Positions 1 through 5,836 of a stretch of DNA of 7,877 bases are shown piece after piece. The DNA is from Pseudomonadota bacterium (GTDB taxonomy: Bacteria > Pseudomonadota > Alphaproteobacteria > Rhizobiales > Xanthobacteraceae): contig JAEZEY010000163.1 in NCBI GenBank assembly GCA_023432845.1, forward strand, positions 1 to 7,877, in the 5' to 3' direction. The notes below the pieces were generated by a model. It was not told where the DNA came from and made no database searches. It saw only the letters and a program-made list of their open reading frames with translations. Positions within the stretch are counted from its first letter, which is position 1; every line of letters starts with the position of its first letter. Both the position numbers and the translations under genes were made by a program.

Positions 1-25
1 CCCTATGGGAGAGGTTAAGCAGAAG

Positions 26-724
26 TCATTCCTTGAAGCGATAGCCGACGCCGTACAGCGTCTCGATCATCTCGAAGTCGTCGTCGACCGACTTGAACTT
101 CTTGCGCAGGCGCTTGATGTGGCTGTCGATGGTGCGGTCGTCGACATAGACCTGATCGTCGTAGGCGGCGTCCATCAGCGCATTGCGGCTCTTCACCACG
201 CCGGGGCGGGTAGCGAGCGCCTGCAGGATGAGAAATTCGGTGACGGTGAGCGTGACCGGCTCGCCCTTCCAGGTGCAGGTGTGACGCTCCGGGTCCATGC
301 GCAGCAGGCCGCGCTCGAGCACCTTCGTGGTATCGACTTCCTTCGGCGCCGTGCCGTCCTTCGGCGTGGCGCGGCGCAGCACCGCCTTGACGCGCTCGAC
401 CAGCAGACGCTGCGAGAAAGGTTTGCGGATGAAGTCATCGGCGCCCATCTTGAGGCCGAACAGTTCGTCGATCTCCTCGTCTTTCGAGGTGAGGAAGATG
501 ACCGGGACGTCGGACTTCTGCCGCAGGCGGCGCAGCGTCTCCATGCCGTCCATACGTGGCATCTTGATATCGAGTATGGCGAGATCCGGCGGCGAGGTCT
601 TGAACCCGTCGATGGCGGAGGCGCCGTCGGTATAGGTCATGATCCGATAGCCTTCGGCCTCGAGTGCCATGGACACCGAGGTCAGGATATTGCGGTCATC
701 GTCCACGAGCGCGATGGTTGGCAT
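26..724 (-). CDS. chvI: ChvI-type two-component response regulator (OmpR/PhoB family)
   Basis: A 232-residue DNA-binding response regulator. Seen: an N-terminal receiver domain (about residues 3-117) with the acidic pocket D8-D10, the phospho-acceptor D52 in LAILDIKMP, T79 and the conserved K101 of RKPF. A C-terminal winged-helix domain (about 135-230) follows, with the recognition-helix stretch TIDSHIKRLRKK and the terminal wing YGVGYRF. The ATG at 724 is preferred over upstream codons in the same frame because AAGGGG lies 5 nt before it (730-735) and the receiver fold begins at once. Known of the family: in rhizobia and Agrobacterium ChvI pairs with the membrane kinase ChvG (ExoS) and controls acid, envelope and exopolysaccharide genes, next to pckA. 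The same proximity here supports the name. The kinase would lie just left of the window; bases 1-25 hold no start codon for it. No terminator follows chvI, consistent with co-transcription of a downstream kinase gene (inference). Confidence 0.93.
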   Translation of the reverse strand: MPTIALVDDDRNILTSVSMALEAEGYRIMTYTDGASAIDGFKTSPPDLAILDIKMPRMDGMETLRRLRQKSDVPVIFLTSKDEEIDELFGLKMGADDFIRKPFSQRLLVERVKAVLRRATPKDGTAPKEVDTTKVLERGLLRMDPERHTCTWKGEPVTLTVTEFLILQALATRPGVVKSRNALMDAAYDDQVYVDDRTIDSHIKRLRKKFKSVDDDFEMIETLYGVGYRFKE

Positions 725-835
725 GAAAGCCCCTTCTGACGTGTCGTCCCGCGCGATTTGAAGCCTGCAAACGGGGTTCGAATTGTGGCCTCTTTGCAAC
801 AACTATGTGATTCTGGGCCGAATTCAAGGGTAATT

Positions 836-850
836 GGCCGAAAAACGGCC
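836..850. other. Small stem-loop in the chvI/HugZ divergent intergenic region
   Basis: The 155-bp gap between the divergent chvI and HugZ-family starts (725-879) must hold both promoters, but I cannot identify convincing -35/-10 pairs. The clearest structure is a perfect 5-bp inverted repeat GGCCG-AAAAA-CGGCC, followed at 854-857 by TTTT. It lies 30 bp before the HugZ-family ATG. It resembles a short intrinsic terminator, but no plus-strand gene precedes it, so it could be a leader structure or simply a chance palindrome. Confidence 0.3.
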
Positions 851-879
851 CTGTTTTCAACGTGTGAGACCAAGCGACC

Positions 880-1674
880 ATGACCGAACGACCCGGCGCC
901 CTTCCAGGTTCCATGCCTGACCGTTTGCCGGAAAACGCCGCGCCGCCGGCGGATTTCGAACCGCGGACGATCGCCCGGGATCTGTTACGGCGTACTCGCA
1001 CGGGAACATTGGCCACCCTGGACCGCAATACCGGCCACCCCTTCGCCTCCCTGGTGAACGTCGCAACCGATGCCGACGGCGCGCCGGTGATCCTGATCTC
1101 GCGATTGTCGACCCATACCGCCAATCTGGAGGTCGACGGTCGGGCCTCGGTCATGCTGGCCGAGACCGGTAAGGGCGACGCGCTCGCCCACCCGCGTCTG
1201 ACCGTGCTCGGCGCGTTCGAGCAGGTGCCGCGCGATGCCGCGGACGAAGCGCGGCTGCGCCGGCGTTTCCTGGCGCAGCATCCGAAATCGCAGTTGTATG
1301 CCGACTTCGCCGATTTCGCCTTCTGGCGCATGAATGTGGTGTCCGCTCATTTGAACGGTGGTTTCGCCCGGGCGGCCGATCTCACAGCCGCCGATGTGCT
1401 GACCGACGTCGCAGACGCCCGCGAACTCATCGACGCCGAAGAAAGCGCGGTCGCGCACATGAATGACGACCACGCCGCCGCACTTAATCTGTATGCCGTG
1501 AAGCTGTGCGGCGCACTGGACGGTATGTGGCGCTGCACCGGGATCGATCCGGACGGTATTGATCTGCAGAGCGGCCCCTTGTCGCTGCGGCTCATGTTTC
1601 CGCGGCGGGTGACCGGCTCCGGAGCGCTCCGCACGGTTTTGAAAGAACTCGCTGAGAAGGCTCGTGCAATGTGA
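880..1674 (+). CDS. HugZ-family protein: pyridoxamine 5'-phosphate oxidase-like split barrel plus DUF2470
   Basis: A 264-residue soluble protein. Residues about 28-165 look like an FMN-binding split-barrel domain (GTLATLD at 42-48, HPFASLVNVATDADGAPVIL, then LISRLSTHTANLE), ending in the family signature LNGGFARA (158-165). Residues about 183-262 form a DUF2470-type domain marked by HMNDDHAAALNLYA (193-206). This two-domain order is typical of HugZ/HutZ-like proteins, some of which bind and degrade haem; many homologues have no proven substrate, so a haem role is inference. There is no signal peptide or membrane segment. The start is uncertain: the ATG at 880 lacks a good Shine-Dalgarno, and an in-frame ATG at 913 would remove 11 residues that the family does not need. 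The gene diverges from chvI and points the same way as pckA. Confidence 0.85.
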   Translation: MTERPGALPGSMPDRLPENAAPPADFEPRTIARDLLRRTRTGTLATLDRNTGHPFASLVNVATDADGAPVILISRLSTHTANLEVDGRASVMLAETGKGDALAHPRLTVLGAFEQVPRDAADEARLRRRFLAQHPKSQLYADFADFAFWRMNVVSAHLNGGFARAADLTAADVLTDVADARELIDAEESAVAHMNDDHAAALNLYAVKLCGALDGMWRCTGIDPDGIDLQSGPLSLRLMFPRRVTGSGALRTVLKELAEKARAM

Positions 1675-1695
1675 AGGGCTTGCCGCTTTGCATCA

Positions 1696-1722
1696 TTGAT
1701 CAGTCATCATATGACTCATCAA
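1696..1722. promoter_or_regulatory. 27-bp inverted repeat between the HugZ gene and pckA (candidate operator)
   Basis: Two 12-bp arms, TTGATCAGTCAT (1696-1707) and ATGACTCATCAA (1711-1722), flank a CAT spacer and match at 11 of 12 positions. The inner AGTCAT-CAT-ATGACT is perfect. An additional half-site-like AGTCATTGAT recurs at 1757-1766. The repeat begins 21 bp after the HugZ-family stop and lies 209 bp before the pckA start. An AT-rich, nearly perfect palindrome with a repeated half-site fits a dimeric regulator's operator. A hairpin terminator for the upstream gene is the alternative, but there is no proper T-tract after it (GCTTTGTG). Confidence 0.5.
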
Positions 1723-1761
1723 GCTTTGTGAAACCCGCGGCCCACCGGTCGCGTTAAGTCA

Positions 1762-1792
1762 TTGATGCAGTGCAATGCCGGGGCTTCATAAT
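1762..1792 (+). promoter_or_regulatory. Candidate pckA promoter
   Basis: CATAAT at 1787-1792 matches the sigma-70 -10 consensus at five of six positions. TTGATG at 1762-1767 is a plausible but imperfect -35, with a long 19-bp spacer. Initiation here would give a leader of about 130 nt ahead of pckA, long enough to contain the stem-loops at 1881-1915. A second TTGATC at 1801-1806 has no good -10 partner. Weak evidence on its own. Confidence 0.3.
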
Positions 1793-1880
1793 GCATGGCT
1801 TTGATCTTGGCATTCACGGCGTCGATGACTATGGTCACGCGCCTTCAGGGCAGGCTTCGACGAAAGTTCTAAAAGGAATT

Positions 1881-1915
1881 CGGCCATAGCGGCCGCGGCG
1901 GTGCTTTTTCCGCCG
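1881..1915 (+). promoter_or_regulatory. Tandem stem-loops in the pckA leader
   Basis: Two perfect inverted repeats lie directly end to end. CGGCC (1881-1885) pairs with GGCCG (1891-1895) across ATAGC, and CGGCGG (1896-1901) pairs with CCGCCG (1910-1915) across an 8-nt loop ending in five T. The second ends only 4 nt before the Shine-Dalgarno GGGAGAG. If transcribed they would sit at the ribosome docking site and could modulate pckA translation (inference). GC-rich DNA makes short palindromes common, so conservation is the key test. Confidence 0.4.
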
Positions 1916-1919
1916 GACT

Positions 1920-1926
1920 GGGAGAG
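1920..1926 (+). promoter_or_regulatory. Shine-Dalgarno fixing the pckA GTG start
   Basis: GGGAGAG lies 5 nt before the GTG at 1932. It supports this non-ATG codon as the start, since no in-frame ATG occurs nearby and the family N-terminus (GVRNAAYGADKFG...) begins right after it. Confidence 0.75.
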
Positions 1927-1931
1927 CAAGC

Positions 1932-3554
1932 GTGCAGGAAACAGGTGTACGGAACGCCGCATACGGCGCCGATAAATTCGGCTTCACGGATCTCAAAGGC
2001 GTCAACTGGAATCTGACCGAGCCCAAGCTCTACGAACACGCCCTTCTCAATGGCGAAGGCCACATCGTCGCCGGCGGTGCGCTCTGCGCCGAGACCGGCC
2101 ATCACACCGGCCGCAGCCCCAAGGACAAGCACACCGTTGAGGACGACCTCACGCGCGACAGCGTCTGGTGGGACGGCAACCGCAAAATGTCGAAGGAGAA
2201 CTTCGACAATCTGCTCGCCGACTTCCAGGCGCACTGCAAGGGCAAGTCGCTCTTCGCGCAGGATCTGCTTGGCGGCGCCGATCCGACGCATCAGATCAAG
2301 GTGCGCGTCTACACCGAGCTCGCCTGGCACTCGCTGTTCATCCGCCAGCTTCTCATTCGCCCGGAGCGTTCGGCGCTTTCGCATTACGTGCCGGAAATGA
2401 CCATCGTCGACCTGCCGTCGTTCAGGCCGGACGCCAAGCGTCATGGCGGTCGCGATGGCTCCGATACGATGGTGGCGATCGATTTCACCCGCAAGATCGT
2501 GCTGATCTGCGGCTCGTCCTATGCCGGCGAAATGAAGAAGTCGGTATTCACCACGCTCAACTTCTATCTGCCGGCCAAGAACGTCATGCCGATGCACTGC
2601 TCGGCCAATGTCTCGAAGGACGGCAAGGAAAGCGCGCTGTTCTTCGGCCTGTCCGGCACCGGCAAGACCACTTTGTCGGCCGACCCGCACCGCATCCTGA
2701 TCGGCGACGACGAGACCGGCTGGGGCGAGGACGGCATCTTCAACTTCGAAGGCGGCTGCTACGCCAAGACCATCAAGCTCAGCAAGGAAGCCGAGCCGAT
2801 GATCTGGGACGCCACCAACCGTTTCGGCTCGGTGCTCGAGAACGTCGTGTTCGATCCGGACACGCGCGTGCCGGACTATGACGACGGCTCCAAGACCGAG
2901 AACACCCGTTCGGCCTATCCGCTCGATTTCATCCCGAACGCGTCGCGCACCGGCCGCGCCTCGCACCCCAAAAACATCATCTTTCTGACCGCCGACGCCT
3001 ATGGCGTGATGCCGCCGGTCGCCAAGCTGACGCCCGAGCAGGCGATGTATCACTTCCTGTCGGGCTACACCGCAAAGGTCGCCGGTACCGAGAAGGGCCT
3101 CGTCGGCGTGCAGCCGGAATTTTCCACCTGCTTCGGTTCGCCGTTCCTGCCGCGGCATCCGTCGGTCTATGCCGACCTGTTGAAGGCCTACATCAACGAG
3201 CACAATGTCGATGTCTGGCTCGTCAACTCCGGCTGGACCGGCGGCATTTACGGCGTCGGCCGCCGCATGCTGATCAAGGCGACGCGCACTCTGGTGACCG
3301 CGGCGCTCAACGGTTCGCTGAAGGATGCCGATTTCCGCACCGATCCTTATTTCGGCTTCGCGGTGCCGACTTCGGTGCCGGGCGTCGAGCCGCACCTCCT
3401 CAACCCGTTCAAGACCTGGAAGGACAAGGCCGCGTTCGACAAGACCGCGCGCGAGCTGGTCGCCATGTTCCAGAAGAACTTCGAGAAGTACGAGAAGCAC
3501 GTCTCGCCGGACATCCGCGCCGCGGCGCCGGAAGTGAAGATCGCGGCGGAGTGA
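1932..3554 (+). CDS. pckA: Phosphoenolpyruvate carboxykinase (ATP)
   Basis: A 540-residue cytosolic enzyme that converts oxaloacetate and ATP to phosphoenolpyruvate, CO2 and ADP: the entry step of gluconeogenesis from C4 acids. The full length matches the ATP-dependent family. Visible active-site residues, aligned by motif to the E. coli enzyme: R61 in TGRSPKDK, Y197 and K202/K203 in YAGEMKK, metal ligand H222 in MHCSAN, P-loop GLSGTGKTT (239-247) with K245/T246, the second kinase motif LIGDDE with D259/D260, and R326 in NTRSAYP. The start is GTG, supported by GGGAGAG 5 nt upstream. In rhizobia pckA is needed for growth on dicarboxylates and is typically divergent from chvI; here a HugZ-family gene lies between them. 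Transcription probably ends at the hairpin at 3670-3695. No frameshift or missing catalytic residue is seen. Confidence 0.98.
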   Translation: MQETGVRNAAYGADKFGFTDLKGVNWNLTEPKLYEHALLNGEGHIVAGGALCAETGHHTGRSPKDKHTVEDDLTRDSVWWDGNRKMSKENFDNLLADFQAHCKGKSLFAQDLLGGADPTHQIKVRVYTELAWHSLFIRQLLIRPERSALSHYVPEMTIVDLPSFRPDAKRHGGRDGSDTMVAIDFTRKIVLICGSSYAGEMKKSVFTTLNFYLPAKNVMPMHCSANVSKDGKESALFFGLSGTGKTTLSADPHRILIGDDETGWGEDGIFNFEGGCYAKTIKLSKEAEPMIWDATNRFGSVLENVVFDPDTRVPDYDDGSKTENTRSAYPLDFIPNASRTGRASHPKNIIFLTADAYGVMPPVAKLTPEQAMYHFLSGYTAKVAGTEKGLVGVQPEFSTCFGSPFLPRHPSVYADLLKAYINEHNVDVWLVNSGWTGGIYGVGRRMLIKATRTLVTAALNGSLKDADFRTDPYFGFAVPTSVPGVEPHLLNPFKTWKDKAAFDKTARELVAMFQKNFEKYEKHVSPDIRAAAPEVKIAAE

Positions 3555-3561
3555 TAATGCC

Positions 3562-3663
3562 GGTCATTCCGGGACGCGCGAAGCGCGGACCCGGAATCCA
3601 GCCAAACATGAAGACGTTTCTGGATTCCGGGTTCGCGAGCTGCGCTCACGCCCCGGAATGACC
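3562..3663. repeat. REP/BIME-like pair of palindromes
   Basis: Two palindromic modules in opposite orientation. Module 1 (3562-3601) starts GGTCATTCCGGG, has an inner CGCGC-GAA-GCGCG hairpin and ends CCCGGAATCCAG. Module 2 (3620-3663) starts CTGGATTCCGGG and ends CCCGGAATGACC. Each can fold alone through ATTCCGGG/CCCGGAAT, and the two can pair with each other through 12-13-bp perfect ends, with an 18-nt spacer. The layout is that of bacterial interspersed mosaic elements, located between two convergent genes as is usual for them. Similar CCGGAATC/ATTCCGGG palindromes are, from memory, abundant in Bradyrhizobium-type genomes; copy number cannot be tested in this window. Confidence 0.75.
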
Positions 3664-3669
3664 AAGTCA

Positions 3670-3695
3670 GGGCGGCCAATGAGGCCGCCCTTTTA
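3670..3695 (+). terminator. Rho-independent terminator of pckA
   Basis: A perfect 8-bp stem, GGGCGGCC (3670-3677) and GGCCGCCC (3683-3690), encloses an AATGA loop and is followed by TTTTA. It lies about 115 bp after the pckA stop and 9 bp before the end of the convergent methyltransferase gene. On the minus strand no T-tract follows the stem, so it should work mainly for pckA. Confidence 0.8.
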
Positions 3696-3703
3696 CTTTG
3701 CGG

Positions 3704-4666
3704 TCACGCCGCCATGGCCTCGCAGGCGAAGGCGATCTGCTCGACATGGCGATGGTCGGTGCCGCAGCAGCCGCCGAGCACGCAGGCCCGCGGCAACAGC
3801 CGGCGCAACTCGGCATGCTGGGCGCCGAACTCCAAAGGATCGCCCGCGTCGAGCTCGGTCGAGGCGTCGAGTTCGGCGTGGCTCTTGCGCGAGGCATTGC
3901 CGCGCAGGCCGCCAATGCGGCCGAGCCAGGCTTCGCCGGTCGCCACCGCGTCACGGAAATGCGTCGGGTGCGCGCAGTTGATCATGTAGTAGACCGGATA
4001 GGCGCCGGTCGCCGCGTCGACCGCCGTGATCGCGTCCTTCAGCGTCTCGCCGGTCGGCAGCTTGCCGTCGGTCTCCACTGTGAACGAGATCACCACCGGC
4101 ATGGCGTGCGCCTGCGCCGCGCGGGCGATGCCGGTCGCCTCGTCGATGTAGTTCATGGTGAAGGCCGAGACGAGATCGGCCTGCGTGCCGGCGAACACGC
4201 CGATCTGCTCGCCGTGATAATCCTGCGCCTCGCGCGCGCTCATCTTCCGGCTCGGGTCGTAGCCGTCGCCGCGCGGGCCGATATTGCCGGAGATGACGAA
4301 AGGCTGCGACGGTGTCTCGAACTCATCGCGCAGCTCGGCCATCAGCGCGACCGCGGCGCGGTTGGCGTCGGCCAGATCCGCCGACGAAATGCCGAGCTTG
4401 CCGGCCCAGTCGCGGTTGGCGCGCCAGGTCGGCGTCTCCAGCACGAAGCCGAAGCCGCCGCGCTTGGCAATCTTCGCATGGCGCGCATAGTAGTCGCGCA
4501 CGCGCGCGGTGCCGTCCTGCGACTGGAGCAAGGTGAACGAGGCGAAGCACGGCAGATCGAGGCCGTCGTGGAAAATCAAAGTTGTTTCCATGCCGCTGTC
4601 GGTAAGAAAGATCTGCCCCGAATTGAGCGGCAGGCGGCCGCGATATTTGGCCTTCAATGAAGCCAT
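3704..4666 (-). CDS. Homocysteine S-methyltransferase family protein
   Basis: A 320-residue TIM-barrel enzyme of the family that moves a methyl group from S-methylmethionine (or another methyl donor) to homocysteine to give methionine. Seen: N-terminal TDSGMETTLIFHDG (22-35), the barrel segment VISGNIGPRGDGY (124-136), and the three zinc-binding cysteines: C231 in MINCAHP and C300/C301 in LGGCCGTDHRH. No cobalamin or folate domain is present, so this is the stand-alone MmuM-like form rather than MetH. The SGMETTL variant of the usual DGG/ETEL motif suggests a branch distinct from E. coli MmuM, so the natural methyl donor is uncertain. The ATG at 4666 has AGGAG 6 nt upstream. It is divergent from a TetR-type regulator and convergent with pckA. 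Confidence 0.88.
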   Translation of the reverse strand: MASLKAKYRGRLPLNSGQIFLTDSGMETTLIFHDGLDLPCFASFTLLQSQDGTARVRDYYARHAKIAKRGGFGFVLETPTWRANRDWAGKLGISSADLADANRAAVALMAELRDEFETPSQPFVISGNIGPRGDGYDPSRKMSAREAQDYHGEQIGVFAGTQADLVSAFTMNYIDEATGIARAAQAHAMPVVISFTVETDGKLPTGETLKDAITAVDAATGAYPVYYMINCAHPTHFRDAVATGEAWLGRIGGLRGNASRKSHAELDASTELDAGDPLEFGAQHAELRRLLPRACVLGGCCGTDHRHVEQIAFACEAMAA

Positions 4667-4757
4667 GGGTGTCTCCTGTTTGTTCTGGAATTCGTCTTTG
4701 TTTGATGGAGCGCCGAACTAGAACGGTCGGGCGATGTGATCCAGCCCACTCATGGTG

Positions 4758-4769
4758 CGGTCGAGACCG
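4758..4769. promoter_or_regulatory. Candidate operator in the methyltransferase/TetR divergent region
   Basis: CGGTC-GA-GACCG is a perfect 5-bp inverted repeat in the 211-bp gap (4667-4877) between the divergent genes; a related ACGGTCGG occurs at 4723-4730. TetR-type regulators usually bind short palindromes in just such a gap, but GC-rich palindromes of this size arise by chance. I see no fully convincing -35/-10 pair on either strand here. An AT-rich patch at 4790-4812 is the likeliest promoter neighbourhood. Confidence 0.25.
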
Positions 4770-4877
4770 TGCGGCTTGCATGGCAAAGCGAATTGAAAAT
4801 AAACAACTTTTTGGGAGGCTGTGTGAAAATTGAACGCGCCGCGCGCATGTCAACTGGACTTCTGGTACACTAATAAG

Positions 4878-5507
4878 ATGCTCCAGAAAACGCGCCGGAA
4901 GGGTGATGATACCCGCGAACAGATTCTGTCCGTGGCCGAGGCCGCGGTGCTGGCGAAGGGATTCGCCGGCACCTCGATCGACGAGATCATCGCCGCCGTA
5001 GGCATCACCAAAAGCGGCTTCTTCTATCACTTCAAGGACAAGACCGAGCTCGCCAAGGGCATGATGCTGCGCTACCTCGCGCACGACCGGCAGGTGCTCG
5101 ACGGCATATTCAGGCGCGGCGACGAACTGCACAGCGATGCGCTGCACGGCTTTCTGGTCGGCCTCAAGCTGTTCGCGGAGATGTTCGAGAAGCTTCCCGA
5201 GGCGCATCCGGGGTGTCTCGCCGCGTCATTCGCCTATCAGGATCAATTGTTCAGCCGCGACATCCGCGCACTCAACGCCGAGGGCATCCTGGCCTGGCGC
5301 CAGCGCTTCCGCGAGCGCTTCGAATTGCTCGCCAAAACCTATCCGCCGCGGCAGGATGTCGACTTCGATGCGCTGGCCGATATGGCCTCGACCCTGGTCG
5401 AGGGCGGGCTGGTGATGGGGCGCATGCTCAACGATCCGCACATCCTGCCGCGGCAGATCATGCTCTATCGCGGCTACGTGCAGTCGATCTTTTTGGGACG
5501 AAACTAG
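4878..5507 (+). CDS. TetR/AcrR-family transcriptional regulator
   Basis: 209 residues from the ATG at 4878. The N-terminal TetR helix-turn-helix spans about residues 12-60: TREQILSVAEAAVLAKG, then TSIDEIIAAVGITKSGFFYHF and KDKTELA. The remaining all-helical part would be the ligand-binding and dimerisation domain, with one cysteine in the protein, C113 in HPGCLAASFAYQ. Start choice: this ATG places the HTH at the usual distance from the N-terminus but has no Shine-Dalgarno. A TTG at 4830 in the same frame, with GGGAGG 11 nt upstream, would add 16 residues. It probably represses itself and/or the divergent methyltransferase gene (inference from layout). The ligand cannot be read from sequence. 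Its stop codon overlaps that of the convergent small gene. Confidence 0.9.
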   Translation: MLQKTRRKGDDTREQILSVAEAAVLAKGFAGTSIDEIIAAVGITKSGFFYHFKDKTELAKGMMLRYLAHDRQVLDGIFRRGDELHSDALHGFLVGLKLFAEMFEKLPEAHPGCLAASFAYQDQLFSRDIRALNAEGILAWRQRFRERFELLAKTYPPRQDVDFDALADMASTLVEGGLVMGRMLNDPHILPRQIMLYRGYVQSIFLGRN

Positions 5508-5758
5508 CGGCCGGTCGCGAAGCGGCCCTGCGGCGCAGATTGGCGATAGCGCAGCTGGTAAAGCGGTGAGGCCCGCTGGTCGCGGATCAGCATCATCGTC
5601 CGCGCGCTTTCTTCCCGCAATTCCTGGAGCGAGCGATCCAAAGCGACGCGGCTCGTCTGGTGGCAGACGGCGATGGCCGCCGCGCTCTCCACGCGTTCAA
5701 GAAGCTCGTTGCGGCGGACAAGGCTCGGCGCGCTTCGGCTCGGCTCGAAAGCTGACAT
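5504..5758 (-). CDS. Small hypothetical protein, 84 residues
   Basis: I do not recognise the family. The predicted protein is hydrophilic, rich in Arg, Ser, Glu and Leu, with likely amphipathic helices across residues 14-62 (NELLERVESAAAIAV, then LDRSLQELREESARTMMLI) and a basic, Gln/Arg-rich tail. It has one cysteine (C32) and no signal peptide or membrane segment. Support for a real gene: GGAG 7 nt before the ATG (5766-5769), a neat fit between neighbours, and no other plausible gene on the opposite strand. It ends tail to tail with the TetR gene, the two TAG stops sharing a CTAG. It lies 78 bp after the esterase gene on the same strand and may be read from that operon or from the AT-rich stretch at 5800-5816. 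Confidence 0.7.
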   Translation of the reverse strand: MSAFEPSRSAPSLVRRNELLERVESAAAIAVCHQTSRVALDRSLQELREESARTMMLIRDQRASPLYQLRYRQSAPQGRFATGR

Positions 5759-5788
5759 GGCTGCACTCCGGGGGTCGGAGAGCAGTGT

Positions 5789-5823
5789 CGAGCCGACATG
5801 GTTAATAATTTATTACCGGCTCG
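5789..5823. promoter_or_regulatory. AT-rich inverted repeat upstream of the small gene
   Basis: Perfect 7-bp arms CGAGCCG (5789-5795) and CGGCTCG (5817-5823) enclose 21 bp that are mostly A/T (TTAATAATTTATTA at 5802-5815). This is the only strongly AT-rich spot in the right half of the window. It sits 13 bp after the esterase stop and about 30 bp before the small gene's ATG. Either a promoter/operator for the small gene or a stem-loop ending the esterase transcript would fit; there is no T-tract after the stem. Confidence 0.35.
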
Positions 5824-5836
5824 GGTCGGCGGCCGG

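Noticed and set aside
5..739. 244-codon open frame on the plus strand over chvI
   Set aside because: Antisense shadow of a response regulator with all catalytic residues intact.
836..857. GGCCG-AAAAA-CGGCC then TTTT read as a terminator
   Set aside because: No plus-strand gene ends upstream and the stem is only 5 bp, so I list it only as a stem-loop.
1869..3500. 543-codon open frame on the minus strand
   Set aside because: It lies opposite pckA, whose motifs are complete. Its translation is low-complexity, rich in Arg, Val, Gly and His, as expected for the antisense of a GC-rich gene.
3698..4660. 320-codon open frame on the plus strand
   Set aside because: It mirrors the methyltransferase gene, which has its zinc ligands and ribosome binding site. 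The plus-strand product is Arg/Ala-rich with no domain.
4667..4829. SAM-type riboswitch ahead of the methyltransferase gene
   Set aside because: A riboswitch would be plausible for methionine metabolism, but I cannot find a recognisable SAM-II or similar core in the leader.
4848..4853. TTGACA on the minus strand as a -35 for the methyltransferase gene
   Set aside because: At 16-17 bp spacing only AATTTT/ATTTTC follows, a poor -10, and the leader would be about 150 nt.
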